NCBI RefSeq assembly: GCF_008831285.2
Contig: NC_045142.1
Coordinates: 2,671,001-2,735,000, forward strand
Direction: 5' to 3'
From: Nymphaea colorata
Lineage: Eukaryota; Streptophyta; Magnoliopsida; Nymphaeales; Nymphaeaceae
Length of the DNA: 64,000 bases
Part shown: in pieces, positions 41,072 to 64,000 of the stretch
Layout of the letters: every line of letters starts with the position of its first letter
How positions within the stretch are numbered: the first letter of the stretch is position 1
Notes under the pieces: model-generated
Database searches by the model: none
What the model saw: the letters and a program-made list of their open reading frames with translations, nothing else
Told to the model about the DNA's origin: nothing
Made by a program: the position numbers and the translations under genes

Positions 41072-43461
41072 CTATAATGGTGTCTGGTTTCCATCAAACT
41101 TGCATTTTTCAGATACCAACTCTTTGGTGCCTACACACAATTCATTGCTGGTCTTCTGATCTTGTTGTGTTTCTTGGCAAAACAACTCATTTAGATCATC
41201 AGCTGAAGCATGCATTTTGCTTCTGTCACCCTGGCTTTTCGTCCATGCCAACTTACATAGCTCTGCTGCTATTGAGGACAATTCATGTCCTATTAGTGGT
41301 GGCATCTCCACAAATTCATGAAATTCAGGTCCTAATATAGAGTTTTTATGACGGACACTCCCTTCCAGATCACAGCAACCATGTCCACATTTTGAAGGCA
41401 CTTGAGCTCCACCAGAAGCACTGGTCAGCCATTTGTAGACTCCTGATTCAGGTTTGCAGTCTTGGATGGGCAATGAAGTTGTCCTAAACAATGGAGAGCC
41501 ATCAGCAGCACCATCTATAGGATTAAATAAATTGAATGCACTCACTCTTGCAACTGGTCGGAAAAGGTTGCTTGGTTTCTTTTTCATCTCGTCCTTAGAT
41601 TTAGCCAGATCCTTAGGTTGATCAGGTATGTCCATTGAAGGGTTACTGGCATCCTCATCTTCTGCCTTGAGAGATTCCATAGCCCCAGTTTGAAGATCTT
41701 CTTCAGATGCCTTGGCTTTTTCTCTTTCTGCATCTCGGAAAGCATCAAGAAATGATCTTGACTTGTCAGACGTAAGGTACCTACGCCTCAAAGTGGAATT
41801 CCAATGATTTTTTATTGCATTGTCAGTCCGTCCTTGCAGCAGCCTCGCAATGGATGCCCATTTATTACCATGGATTGCATGAGCAGTAACAATGATTTGA
41901 TCTTCTTCAGCTGCAAGCAATTCCAACATCAGAATATATTTGAATGCATTCCAGATATTATTCATTTCAACAACTCTCAACTATCTCAGTTATGCATGAG
42001 AGTGCAAGCGCGTAAATGGAGTAGACACCATATGTATAACTGTCAATGACCATAAACAAGAATTGGAAAGATGGAAAAGGTAATCTAGTAAAAGTTAATC
42101 CACAAGCCAGCTGAAGTGTGAGTGAAGAAAAGCCCATCCTAGAGGTTCTTTAGGTCTCTCCTGTGATGCTGTGATTAGTCCTCCAAAAGCATTAAAGCAC
42201 CCAATTTAGAAAACTTCCCATCAAATCCAACTTAGTTGAAGCAAAGAACCAGCAAATCTGGGTTAATCTAACTGATTGGTCAAAAGAGAAAAAAAAGTAG
42301 AAAGCATTTTGAAACAGAGTTTGGAAGTTCAAAATCTACTTGTGCCAGCAAATTGATGATCCAGAGATACAATGCTTTTAAATGACTAGAAGAGAAATGA
42401 ACACAAATGGGAAGTTGAAGGAACGGTTTTGCAAAGATAAATGGCAATTCCAAGTAAAACAATTATTCTCCACAGCATAATAAAAAAACTGTCTTTCTCA
42501 AAATAATCAGCTAAGTAACACGGGCTGCTCAAATGTAAGAAAGCTAAAAGGAAGATAAATTATCATCAGATGAGGACAGGGGCAGAGCCAGGAGGCCTCA
42601 GGAAAAATGTTGGAAATCATATGATGGCCCCCGAAGAAAAACCCAAACTTAGCCACCGGATGAGGAATGTGGCGACAAGCTTCATTTTCCATGTTATGCT
42701 TTCTTCCAATTGAGACTTCATAAATTTCCACAAATCTTTCAAGCTCTTAAGTTATGGCATTCAAGTTTGGCGCATCCATTGGCTTCACGGACAAGTTGCA
42801 AGATAATCCCAATGAAAAGAAAGAGCCAAGTTTAAACACGCAAGCTTCAACATGACCACCTTGCGTTATTTTTTGTACTCAAAAGAACTAAGCAATCTCC
42901 ACTCTAATCCGCAGAAAAAATGTGAAGCGTAGCAGCAAAAACGGCTAATGTGAGAAAAAAAATAAAATTTTGGGAACCCAATCTTGGTTCCTCTTTTGTT
43001 CTAGTCCAGATAACCCAACTTCCCAAAACAATCCTACTTGAAGGCCTCATATGTTTCTTAGGAGAAAAGCAATCTGTTCTCACCCCAAAACTATTTTCCA
43101 AACCCACTCATATTCAACAGAATAAACGGCCATTCAAGGCATCCACATAGAGAGCGAGAAAGAGAGAGAAGGGGGTCTCGAAACTCTAACCTGTGAATGG
43201 CTTGCGCTTAACGGCAGGGTCCAGCTGGTTGCACCATCGAAGGCGGCACGACTTCCCCGACCTACCAGGGATCCCCCTGGCGATAAGGCTCCAGTTCCTC
43301 GCCCCGAACTTGTCGACGAGGCGGCTGAGGACGGCATCTTCTTCCGGCGACCACGGCCCCTTTATTCTCTCATTCCCGGCCCCACTGCTGCCGCTCTTCC
43401 CTCCTCTGCCGCCGCCGCCGCCGCTACTCCCACCACCCTCCCCTTCCTCCCGAAGCTTCAT
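41072..43461 (-). CDS. R2R3-MYB transcription factor, AtMYB1/MYB25/MYB109-like
   Basis: Exon 1 is 43191-43461 and exon 2 is 41072-41910, giving 1110 nt and 369 residues; G at the end of exon 1 joins CT to form Ala91. The start is the ATG at 43459-43461; an in-frame GTG further up is not used. A Gly/Ser-rich N-terminus (7-30) precedes repeat R2 (about 35-82, Trp37, Trp57, Trp76, with [20 protein letters not shown]) and R3 (about 86-134, Phe89 in place of the first Trp, Trp108, Trp127, with [10 protein letters not shown] and [18 protein letters not shown]). The downstream [10 protein letters not shown] and GVYKWL motifs fit the small AtMYB1/MYB25/MYB109 subgroup. It should be a nuclear DNA-binding regulator; targets are not predictable. 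The 1.28-kb intron within R3 is AT-rich with no clear insertion. Confidence 0.95.
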
Positions 43462-44739
43462 CGTCCCTCCCCGACACCAGAGGCGGGCCACATCCGGACG
43501 AGGAAAGGAGGGGTTACCTGCCTAACTAACGGGGAAGGCCGGTGGCCCATCTCGAACCCGCCGCTTCGAGAGGCGGGTTTTGGCTGCTAGTGCTGAAGCG
43601 ACAGCCATCAAACCATGAGCTCTGTGGCCATGGGCGACATCTCAAAGTTAAGCCGTTTATCCTGCACTGCCACGTATGAACCCTAGAAAATTTCGTTGAA
43701 GCCACAATTTTTAGCTAATAATCCTGTAAAAGTGCCTTGTGTTTTCAAATTTTTGCCAGTGAGAGCAGCTACATTAAAGCAGATAGAGTGACATCCCTTT
43801 TTTCATCTTTTTTTTTATAAGAATAGCTAAATTTAAAATAATAATGATAGTATCTAAATGATAGAACTGGCTATTTTTTTATTAAAAAATATATTTTAGG
43901 AGATCTTTAGTTTAAACAAACTGAAGAACTTGATAACATGAATTTGAAATCCATGCTACATGTTAAAAACTATGAATTTTAATGAAGGATCATCTTTTTT
44001 GAGGGGGCAGGCACATTCAAACCTTAAATTCAAACCATCGTGAATACAAACACAACCTAAGAATAGCTACAATTTAAATTAATAATGATATTAAGTAAAT
44101 GACATATCTATCAATGTCAATACTACTATTCGTAACCACAGGCAAGCCAAGGAGGGCTGTTAAAGGCAATGGACAAGATTCTTTGAGGTTTTCAAAAAAA
44201 AAGTGTGAAATTTTTGAAAAATATAATTTAACCCCTGTAAAATTATGAAAATCAGCCCTTATAAAAATTTCTAAAAATGTAATTGGAGCCTTCAAAGAAA
44301 CAAGAAATTCTTGGGTCCAGACCGACACATGTCTAAAGATTAAACTGAATGGGAGTGAAAAGGTGAGCCTTTTAGAGGGAGTAGATAATAATATTTTAAT
44401 ATGAAGCAGTGATATGGAAAATTATATAATTTTGGTAGTTTGACGGTTTATAAGAAAAGGCTTAATGCTTAAGTTATCTGGTAGTCATTCAGTTGAGTGA
44501 GAGGTTAATACTAGCTAGGTCTCTGTTAATTTCCCACGTAAAATCTGAAGAAGAGTGTATAATACATCATCGGGTTTAAGTCTCATCAATGAAAGCCATA
44601 GTTCACGATTTTGTGAATTTAAATTTTATCTATTATTTTTTTTCAAAAGTTATAGTTTAGCATCAGTAAAACTTTTGGAAAACATATAGGTTGGATCCTG
44701 TTAAAAAATTTCAAAATTTTATTTTATATATATAATGCT

Positions 44740-44789
<50 letters not shown>

Positions 44790-46102
44790 CATGGTAAGAG
44801 GTGAAACAGTCAGTATACAAGGTTAAAGGTATTGATCTAAATTAAACAGTTAAAACGTTTTATGAATGGATGTTGATGAAAAGAATAGTAAAGCGCCATA
44901 GTCTATTAAAAAAAGCACATCAAACCTGTGGAATGGGACATTTTTCAACATGGCTGTCATCATCTCCAAGACAATGATATGTTAACCATATGCATATGAT
45001 TAAACCATCACAATCCCAATGCCAACATGATGAGTTATAATCGTCACCATCATCATGATTAATGTTGAGGATACTAACTTAAACGAGTAGATGCATATTG
45101 AAAAAAGCTCCTGGTAGACTATCATTTTCAAGGAAGAAAATAAGAAGAAGGAAAAGATGTACGTGTATGTTTTTCATACTGTAGTAGTTTCAAGTAGTTG
45201 AATGAAAGATGGTTAGTCCTCTTCTTGGGTGGTAGGATGAAATACTTTTTCTACTCAACTAAGAGTACTAGTATATAAAATTTAAGAGTATTCATCTAAG
45301 TTAATATGCATATAAGTTAATATCCATAGGTCTTTGTGTGTAAAACAATTATATACCGACTTGGGCAGGTTTATTGTGTCAGCTGTAGGTGAAAGAGATA
45401 ATACAACATGCCTAACATAAATAGAAGTGAGATATAACATATGTTCCTATGACATGTATTTCAATATATTCTAAGATCACCAACTTATTATTTAATCGCT
45501 GTTTGGATATAAGACGAATGTCATGGATCGCGTCATGTTTTCTGCAAATAAGATATGAGATTTTCATATGATATGTTTCAAAGGCATGCGTATGTTCTCT
45601 TTAACAAACACTCTCAAACGAAGTTTTGTAGTGATAACCAATTTTTATGGGCATCATTTTTTCTTAATTAAACAGGTTTTTAGTATCAAGCTAGCGGGTA
45701 GTTATGGTTTGATTTTCATAGGCATTACTCTTTTCATAAATCAAAGATGTAAGCGGCCAAGTTTAAACTGATGAGGTATAACTAAGAAATTTTATACAAG
45801 AGTCAAGCAAAAGGAAAGCACATATTACATGAAACAATTAGGAACAATATGAACTGCTTATCAAGTGACATACTGGAGATTGCATTAATATCAATGAGCT
45901 TCATATCTAAGCAAAACTTTCCAAGACCAAGGAGGAAAATGTAAAGGTATGAACCCACGCCAATCTAGAGGAAGATGACATGAGAATTAGGGTTTCCGAT
46001 GATGGAATCAGTCCCATGTTTGGGACTCAGGTCGTTTGGCAATAAGAACACTTTATGAAACACTCACACAGTGTTGCTTTGCTGCTACCGAATAATTTGT
46101 AA
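43462..46102. other. AT-rich intergenic DNA upstream of the MYB gene
   Basis: Two diverged copies of GAATAGCTA(C)A(A)TTTAAA.TAATAATGATA lie near 43817 and 44060, the second next to a PIF-like end (CAAACACAACCTAAG). A (TA)n tract is at about 44740-44788. No gene is recognised. Confidence 0.4.
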
Positions 46103-46436
46103 GGGGGTGTTTGATGAGGCCAAAATTGTGGAATTCTAGAATTAAAATTTTTATTATGATTCTAGAATTTTAGAAAATTTTCATCTCTAGTTAGGATATA
46201 TGTCATGATAGTTTTAATTCTTCAATTCTATAATTTTAATTCTTGTTTTATCAAACATGCCATTTTCTATTATGAAAAAAATCAACATTTTAGACTATCA
46301 AACATAAAGGGAAACTAATTATAACCAGAATTTTCTTTCCAATTCCAATTTGGGGTGGAATTTTGTTTTTAGAATTTGATTTTGTTTTTAGAATTTTAAT
46401 TCTAGAATTAAAATTCATGACCATCAAACGCCCTCC
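46103..46436. mobile_element. PIF-like MITE with long AT-rich inverted ends, about 334 bp
   Basis: The left end is GGGGGTGTTTGATGAGGCCA and the minus-strand right end is GGAGGGCGTTTGATGGTCAT. Both run into an identical TTCTAGAATTAAAATT block. The flanks are TAA and CAG, so the target duplication is not preserved. No coding capacity. Confidence 0.6.
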
Positions 46437-47612
46437 AGTGGAATCTGTGTTTCATTCTAAGAAGTTGGAGTTAGTCCTACTTGGAATAAGTAGTTTGAGT
46501 GTGGGTTGGACTGAAAGACCTGATTTTCTCTCTAACTTCCATGTTTGGGACTCAAGCTTCCCAATGGAATCTATCCAGTGGAGTTGATCCCTCTTGAACT
46601 CATTCAGGAAAGAAGAAAGAGTGCAAGAGAAAGTTGAATTCTACTCATCCTTAAACTAAACTAGTCTCCATAACTATATATATATACCTCTTCAATATGT
46701 CTTTTAGTGTTTTGAGTTACTTTATGAAAATGTAACTGTACACATGAATGCAAAATGTGTGGGGCTATATTAACAAATAAAAATCATGAGAATCCTATGC
46801 AGATCATCGTTTATGAATCTAGAAAGCAAAGATGACTTAAATATTCAAACTTTTGATTTTTTATGATTTTTCAGCTTAAACTTTATAAATTTGCATGCAT
46901 TTATATCGCTGCATTAAAACTGATCATGTTGCTTGAGAGCCAAGAGGCACAAAAGTGGGAGGTGTGATTTATATATAACCAAGATAAATGCAATGAGAGA
47001 ACAAAGGATGTGAACAGTAAGTTCAGATCTAGTTCTGGTATGAGTTTTGCTGATAAATTACATATAATAATGAATTAAAAAGTCCAGGAGGTCAACTGCC
47101 GCTATCATGTAGTGCTGTGGGTAATTACCAAAAGCAGCTAAAATAAGTTATTTTCCAAATTAGTTGGATGCCCCAACCTAATAATTGACATCAAGATAAA
47201 AGATCCACAGTGAAGACCTTTTTTTATTCTTCATTCCTTTCAACTGCCATATTGTATATAGTTGTAAATAAGGTTGTTGAGCCAAACTAGAAAAATCAAA
47301 AGTCAATTGGCTACTTGGTTGATTCTTCTTGTTTCAAGGAAAAAGGAGAAATCACATTATGTACAAGAAGGTTTGAGCTTTGCAAGGCCTAATTGGTGCC
47401 AGTAAATATATTTAAGAGTTAAACAGCTGCAATCTTGTCCATGAGGAGGTTGGCGCAACGATTGGAGCGGAAAAACTGGTAGGCGGCCAGTTTCTGCTTT
47501 GAATCATCGGAATGTGAACTCTATATGATGCAAAAAGTGAGCTATTGACGTGCAAACTGGACTACAGCATGAGCAGCACCTTAAGGCAATGAAAGCATGC
47601 CCTATACCCTAA
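46437..47612. other. Intergenic DNA, nothing recognised
   Basis: AT-rich with short frames only. Confidence 0.4.
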
Positions 47613-47777
47613 GATACCGTTTGACACCAGTAACAAATTGTTACAGTCGAGTGAACCTACCCCAAAAGTTGAAGTCGATTCATAGAACCATGTAACGTAG
47701 TGTTTCATAAATCTGCACTAAATGTTGGGGTAGATTCATTAGACAGTAACAATTTGTTATGAATACTAAACGACCCC
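47613..47777. mobile_element. Tourist-like MITE, 165 bp
   Basis: The left end is GATACCGTTTGACACC followed by AGTAACAAATTGTTACAGTC. The minus-strand right end is GGGGTCGTTTAGTATTC followed by ATAACAAATTGTTACTGTC. Both sides are flanked by TAA (47610-47612 and 47778-47780). A decayed relative containing TTGGGGTAGATTCA is near 50730. Confidence 0.7.
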
Positions 47778-48278
47778 TAAGGGTACGAGGGATTGGATGA
47801 GAGCTTTGACTCTCCTCTAAGCAGTAAGATAAAGTACTCTCTCATGCTTACTCAGATGTCTAACTTTTCTTCTACTAATTTTCGTGATGTTCAATTAGAT
47901 TTGGGAATTTATGTTTAAAAGCTGAAGGGTGGTTTGGAAATAGGGTTAGAAGGTCTCACATATAGACAAAGCGGAGAACGGGTAGAGCTTTTATTGGTAA
48001 TAAAACATCTACAATAACGAACGTATACGTCAATTTGTTGATTCTAATTTTTTATACAACGGGTTGAGCATATTTACCGGATTTAATTTTTTATGTACAC
48101 CTAAAAGCAAATTCTATCTAAGGGAATTTATTATAATTTAAAAGATCCTTGGTGGTAACTGTGGACCAACTAAAGCATAATGTTTGGTGAAAAGACATCA
48201 GATTAACTCTTTTGGGACGGGCAAAGTCATGTTGTCAACACCAAACGCCATGCCGTCATTCAACCTCATTTTCCCCAC

Positions 48279-48283
<5 letters not shown>

Positions 48284-48315
<32 letters not shown>
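48284..48315. repeat. (CT)n microsatellite
   Basis: A pure CT run of about 32 bp. Confidence 0.85.
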
Positions 48316-48316
<1 letters not shown>

Positions 48317-48427
48317 ACACTTCTAATTCTCTAGAACCAATTCTCTAGATCCAATAACAAACGCATGTGTTTTATGTTCAATTGCCTAATACGAAACCAA
48401 GAAAAGTGGGTTTTATATATATAGAAT

Positions 48428-48754
48428 TTGATAGAAGCCAGACTATTAGGTCAGGAACAAAAACTAGAAAAGCTATTTGAACATCTCAATACATTTATAC
48501 AAACTATTTCGATATACAATATGATTTGATTCAACTTGTGGCTTTTTCAACTCTCCAAACGTTCGATGCTATAGGAACCATCCATTTTTGCTTATTATAA
48601 AGATACACTTATTAAATCCAAAATTTAATATATGTTTTGTATAAATCTTAAGATCATATCAACAAGGTTAGATTGTAAAAAAAAAAAAAAGCACTTTATA
48701 GATCACAATTAAACAATCTGGTTTTTGTCCCTGACCCAATGGTCTGGTTTCTAC
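48428..48754 (+). mobile_element. (TA)n-associated MITE, third copy of the family in laccase intron 5
   Basis: The left end is GATAGAAGCCAGACTATTAG and the minus-strand right end is GGTAGAAACCAGACCATTGG, both continuing GTCAG.(A/G)ACAAAAAC. A short (TA)n lies just to the left; a CT run then (TA)n lies to the right at about 48786-48810. Internally it matches 59493-59865 in the same orientation (for example GATGCTATAGGAACCATCCA). Non-coding. Confidence 0.65.
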
Positions 48755-48809
48755 CTTTCTTTTTATTTATATTTTCAAGAGTCTCTCTCTCATATATATA
48801 TATATATAT

Positions 48810-53200
<4,391 letters not shown>

Positions 53201-53230
53201 TCTTATCACTATATATATATATATATATAT

Positions 53231-53470
53231 GTGCTGGAGAGAGGGGGTGGGGTGATTCTGAGTTTTGAGAGTCACTCAGCCATCTAAACAGGACCGTTCA
53301 ATTTAATATGATGAACTGTTAAGAGGAAAACAAGAACAAAAAGGTGACAACATTCTAGTGATATAGTTTAACACATTTTTCTTTTTGTTTTTCTCTTAAC
53401 CATCTATCTCCTTCATTTAAACGACTTTGGTTAAATAGTTGGGTGACTCTAAATAGTCATATTTATCATT
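53231..53470. mobile_element. (TA)n-adjacent inverted-repeat element
   Basis: A (TA)n tract (53209-53230) is followed by a segment whose halves pair. On the left, GAGTCACTCAGCCATCTAAA leads to CTGTTAAGAGGAAAAC. On the minus strand from the right, GAGTCACCCAACTATTTAA leads to GGTTAAGAGAAAAAC. The centre is about 100 bp. It differs in sequence from the family at 48428. Confidence 0.5.
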
Positions 53471-53604
53471 CACTTGCTATATATTGTATACATACATAAA
53501 ATTTGTGGATTTTCCCATATGAGTTTGAACAGATAAATTATTCAACCTCTCACAGGGTCACATCCGCTTATGAGATATGGGACAAATTTCAAGATGGATA
53601 AAGA

Positions 53605-53706
<102 letters not shown>

Positions 53707-53886
53707 AGGACATGTGATGGCTGCTTGGATATACACTGCTTCACGTAAACGTGAGAATGAGTGGGAGAGATGGAAGCCATCATAAGCTATACATCTTCTA
53801 TATATGTATTTTATTTGGCACGCCACCAAGCAACCGAATCGACACTTGCCCTTATTATACAATGCTGTAAATTTATTATACGATGC

Positions 53887-53894
53887 TATAAATA
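53887..53894 (+). promoter_or_regulatory. Likely TATA box of the laccase gene
   Basis: TATAAATA lies 137 bases before the laccase ATG, and a pyrimidine-rich stretch (CATTCCCCTCC) follows about 10 bases downstream. Spacing would give a leader of roughly 100 bases. Confidence 0.5.
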
Positions 53895-54030
53895 TATGCG
53901 CATTCCCCTCCTGTTGAAAAGCACGTCCCAGTTGCTACTCCCAGCCTTAGAGAAGTACTGCTCCCCTCCCCTCCCTCTAGGCGGCATTCTTGGGAATCAT
54001 CACCGCCACATTCTTCCAGCTAGCAGATCC

Positions 54031-60147
<6,117 letters not shown>

Positions 60148-60248
60148 AAACCCTTTTCTTAATACAAAAGAGATGTGAAGATTATTCTGCAACGGAATAG
60201 TAGGTAGGATTCCTTCCAATATCAAATTTGGAGTTTGTTAAGCATTGT

Positions 60249-60254
60249 AATAAA
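60249..60254 (+). terminator. Possible polyadenylation signal of the laccase gene
   Basis: AATAAA about 100 bases after the laccase stop codon, followed by T-rich DNA near 60300. Confidence 0.4.
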
Positions 60255-62483
60255 GAGGGCGCGGCAGGCCATGTAGCAAACAGGAACTCCGTTGCCTTGT
60301 GATATTGTTCATTATTCACTGCATTTTTGTGCAATTATAAATGGAAAAGCAGCTCTTAATTCAAAAGTAGATTTCCTTTCTTTAAATTAATGCAAGCATC
60401 AAAGTCATATATATATATATATATATCCGGCCATTTTATGTTATGATTAATCACATTAATTACATTGGGTGGGTGTAATTAAACAGTGGATCTCTTTCAA
60501 GAGAATCTCGGATTAGCTGCTTCCATCTTAAATCCAAAGCTATCAAACTCCTCTTAGGTAAGGTTGAATCTTCAATCACCCACCTAACATTTTTAGCTTA
60601 AGACTCATCTCGGCGGGTCAACTCGGTGACTTTTAAAATCGAAACTTGATCAAAATATATTCTATTTATTTTTTTTTTACAAATAAAAAAATATATTTAT
60701 ATATAAAATTTTTATTTCACATATTGGTAGGTCCGGCCGGCCCCAACTACAGAAGGCATTTTTGTTAGTACAATAGTTGGGGATCACGTGCAAAAAGGAC
60801 CCAGTTGCCTAGGGCTTTAGGTGAGGCTGCCAACCGCCTAAGGGTTACTTGTGGATCCATATATATGAGGTGGGTCTGTTTTTCTTTTATGCATCTGCCA
60901 AGAATTTTGGACTATTTTAGAACCAGAACAGACACCATGTGGACATCTGTATATATATTCTGATTCTTGTCGGTCAAAAGATTTTCTTTCTTTTTTTTTT
61001 TAATTTTGGCCTACTTTTTTCTTACATTCTGAAAAGAGAAAAATTCACACCTTTGTTAAGGCATTTTAAGTGTAACAACAAAATGATTATATCACCTGAC
61101 GCCACCATTTGAGTCATTTCACCGTCCCAGATGAAATGCCCTAATGCCTAAATCACTCTCATAAACAATAGGCCTGAAAAAAAAAGTTTTTATCTAAGTT
61201 TTTTTTTAATTTTTTATTTACCCAAATTCAGGTCTAAATGCAGTGTTTAGCATACTGAATTCAAATCCAATCAGTCATTGGATCCCATTTTCAAAAAAAA
61301 AAAAGATTCTAACTCCCAACTTGTCATATTCCTTACTTGGTTCACCACTCAAGAAACCTACCAATCAGTACACAAAGTAGTAATTTAGTCCAAGTATATT
61401 ATATACCACTATAAATCTAACTGACACTAAAATTGCTTCTATTCAAGCTATAAAATTGCAGCAATACTCTGACATGTCTGTCCTATTTGCTCACCACAAT
61501 GTGATGAGCACTCACTGGCTACTATTAACTGGTACCATCCCATAAGCAAAGGGGCATAGAGGGGGCCCTCTTTTCCCAAACCTAAGCAACTCAATGGGTC
61601 ATAAAGCTGCAATCATGGAGGCAGGCTCTGGTCCATCTGGTCCTTCTTGGCTTAGTCTACCCCTACCTAACCTTTTAGTTTTAGTGGGCAAACTGGTTAG
61701 GCAAGAGGGCCATCTCACATTGAGAAGCTTTCATTCTTGGGACAATGTTGTTCACCAGATGCAAGAAATAACAAAGAAACCAACAATCATTTGTCCGAGA
61801 AAGATTGGAAAACCTTTAAAGCCAAAAATTTCTGGTTCCGGTGAGATGAAAGAGACCCATTTACCGTGAAAAAGAAAATATTTTTCTTACACTGCACCCA
61901 ATGTACATCAACTAGTTTAACACTCTTATTTCTTTTTTCAGCACAAAGACATAATACCCACACGAATCAAACTAAGAACCAGAGTATGTTAGCCTGGCCT
62001 GCTTTAAAACCACATAAGGGCAAACTCCCAAAGGTGCCATGCACTTTGGTATGTGGATTTGGTTTCAGGGGTAGAATAAAAAAAATTATGTATGGTGATC
62101 GATATTGTTTTAATTATTGTTATTTTATCGGAGTACATGTGATTGAATAATTCCCCTAGAGAAAGTTTGTGCATAGCCCACAAGAGGTTCATTCATCTAA
62201 TTGCACTAACTTCAAAATGCGACCAAGTTGACAAGACATCACAAGTTTAAAGTTACTTAAAAGCGTCCATTGCTGTAAGATTGTGGTCTTGGAGACCCCT
62301 CAATAGTTCTACATCTTTCCTTTTTTAAGACAAGGATGAGCTCAAATAACCTGTGAGGAATTAAGAGCAAGAACAAGAATGACAGGATTGAGTTGATCTA
62401 TGCCTTTCTATTTGACAACCTTCACATTTTCTGTTTATGTGAGTTTGTTCACCTACTCTTTTAGGAGTCCCGAAGAGTGTAGC

Positions 62484-62585
62484 GTAGCTTGTCGGATTGA
62501 CAAAGCGGTGAAAGGTCCATTGTCAGTTTGATTCCTATAGGTGTTACTCTTTTATGCAAACGGTGAGTGCGCGACACTTAGATGA
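62484..62585 (+). mobile_element. Possible tRNA-derived SINE fragment
   Basis: A TAGCGTAGCTTGTCGG (box A-like) is followed about 35 bases later by AGTTTGATTCC (box B-like) and then TATAGGTGTTACTCTTTTAT. The post-box-B part resembles that at 63440-63560. Weak. Confidence 0.3.
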
Positions 62586-63429
62586 TAGGTGTCCACTTTC
62601 CACCTAGGTCTTGAAGCAGCCTGGACCTATCCCAACCCCACCCTGCCCCTTTCACACTCCCTTAGAAGAAGGGAAATATACATAAATACAATTTTAAGTG
62701 GTTTTCTTACATATAATATGTGAGATTTGAAAAAGTAAAAGCAATGTCTATAACTATTCTATACACATGCATGCCATTAAAGAGAAATCAAAGGAAGGCT
62801 GAAGCTGAAGGACTTTGGCTCTCGAGAAAAAATAAAAAAGTAACAGTTCTCTTTTGGCTACTTGTGAAGAAAACAGGAAGAAAATGTCACCTATGAAATC
62901 ATAGCAATGCCCATAAAAACAAAGTGGGATCATTTGGGACCATGTAAAAAAATTGAGGGCATTCACTGACCATTCTTCCAGCAGAAAGATGACAGCTACT
63001 GGCCATAAAGAAAGCAGGAAAAAAGCAAAGGTGGAAAAAGAGAAAATGAGCATCTTGTAGTAACCAACCTTCTTCTAGTGCAAGGTCTATACCAACACTT
63101 CTTTTGGGGAAGGTAAAGTAAGGTTAAACCCTGAATCACCCACCTTGATTTAGTGCGGCTAATTACTATCATTAGTTAGCTATACCTAGCTTTAACTTGC
63201 AATAAGCGGCTGATTATGTCGTGATCTAAACTTGGTTGCATGCATTCATAGATCAACCCTACTATACATGTGCGTTGGGCTCCCACTGACAAGCTTCTTG
63301 TGTAAACAGGTCGGATCGAGTCAGCCAAATACATTAGAGGTCAGGTCAGAATTAGATGTGATACGGCAAAAGAAACTAGCATTGTCCATCTGCAACCCCT
63401 CACAAATAGTCTAAAAGATCATGTCTAGC

Positions 63430-63560
63430 TCGACCGCCGTCTAAGCCGAGTAGGCCTTGACCGCAATGCCAGGAGTCATGGTTCAAGTCTCATGGGTGTC
63501 ACTCCTTGCACAAGCAGAGCCCCAAGGTGTATTACTTAAACTCTGAGAAAGTACACTCAG
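63430..63560 (+). mobile_element. Possible tRNA-derived SINE fragment
   Basis: TAAGCCGAGTAGG (box A-like), 23 bases, then GGTTCAAGTCT (box B-like), then CATGGGTGTCACTCCTTGCA. The spacing fits a Pol III internal promoter, but no acceptor stem pairing is seen, so it is not a functional tRNA. Confidence 0.35.
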
Positions 63561-64000
63561 TGAGTAGTTCTATTGTTGCTCTGCGGAGTAGCAAGGGGAG
63601 AAAATTTGAGATTGGATCCTTTCTATGGGATCTTGGTTTTCATTTTTCCAAAGATTGTTACTCAAAATTTTAAAGTAAATTAATTTCAGATTATCTTAAT
63701 TTGGATTGAACCAAGAAGATTTGGGGCCAGCAAGGTGTTTCAGTGGGACAAGAAAACAAGGTTATCGAATCCAACTATGAACAAGGACCAAGATCATACC
63801 CTGAACATCGGTTCATCAAATTTCACATATTTACTTTATCATGACTTCTTTTCCAACTAAAACTTTGATAATATTAGAATCAAAGAATAATTCACCTGCT
63901 AATGGGACCATCTTAAGTTTTCAAGTTGAATGAGGCCAAGAGTTCGACGTCCAGGGACGCATTTGTCGTTTTTAGATTTATCTAGATCTGGATTTGGATC

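Larger units (their letters stand above)
60255..64000. other. Intergenic DNA, no gene recognised
   Basis: AT-rich, with (TA)n at about 60408-60426. A PIF-like end (CTATCAAACTCCTCTTA) is near 60540. Short frames such as 61594-61869 are unlike known proteins. Two tRNA-like repeat units are listed separately. Confidence 0.4.

Noticed and set aside
41911-41980. Apparent extension of MYB exon 2 upstream
   Set aside because: Intron sequence: a clean TTGCTTGCAG acceptor precedes AEED, which continues the R3 repeat from exon 1.
43462-43491. Upstream in-frame extension of the MYB protein by ten codons
   Set aside because: The first codon there is GTG, not ATG; the first real ATG in frame is at 43459-43461, with A at -3.

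Overview
This is a stretch of flowering-plant nuclear DNA. It is AT-rich, with intron-split genes that belong to plant-specific families (BSK receptor-like cytoplasmic kinase, laccase, R2R3-MYB, DUF620). Long intergenic spaces are full of (TA)n, (CT)n and (GA)n microsatellites and small terminal-inverted-repeat elements. The genes are not GC-biased in the way grass genes often are. I cannot fix the species from sequence alone.

Layout, left to right. (1) 2224-3705, minus: the first two coding exons of a DUF620 protein; the rest runs off the left edge. (2) 4000-18900: a gene-poor block holding at least four PIF/Harbinger-like MITEs or fragments, a hAT-like MITE, a minisatellite and long (TA)n tracts. 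(3) 18959-24447, plus: a complete ten-exon BSK gene encoding a 491-residue lipid-anchored pseudokinase with TPRs. (4) 25671-28820, minus: a small-gene cluster with the two end exons of a TIM10-like gene whose middle I cannot find, and a two-exon gene for a 77-residue membrane protein I do not recognise. (5) 32835-36047, minus: a two-exon membrane-anchored RING-CH (RINGv) protein. (6) 41072-43461, minus: a two-exon R2R3-MYB of the AtMYB1/MYB25/MYB109 type. (7) 43462-53886: a repeat-rich spacer with MITEs. (8) 54031-60147, plus: a complete six-exon laccase. It has a signal peptide, all copper ligands and a near-perfect miR397 site, and its introns have been colonised by transposable elements. 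(9) 60148-64000: no convincing gene; two possible SINE-like repeats.

The genes look like an ordinary chromosomal neighbourhood and not a pathway cluster. BSK acts in brassinosteroid-type receptor signalling, RINGv in ubiquitylation at membranes, MYB in transcription, and laccase in the apoplast on monolignols or other phenolics. Exon junctions were deduced by eye from GT/AG sites, reading phase and family similarity; no alignment or RNA evidence was available.

The most unusual structure is in the laccase. Its last intron is almost entirely an inverted pair of (TA)n-embedded elements able to fold into a long hairpin. Its fourth intron carries a hAT-like insertion with an 8-bp target duplication. 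Its exon 5 has a miR397-like site with 17 contiguous complementary bases. The 77-residue two-exon gene is the best candidate for an undescribed protein.
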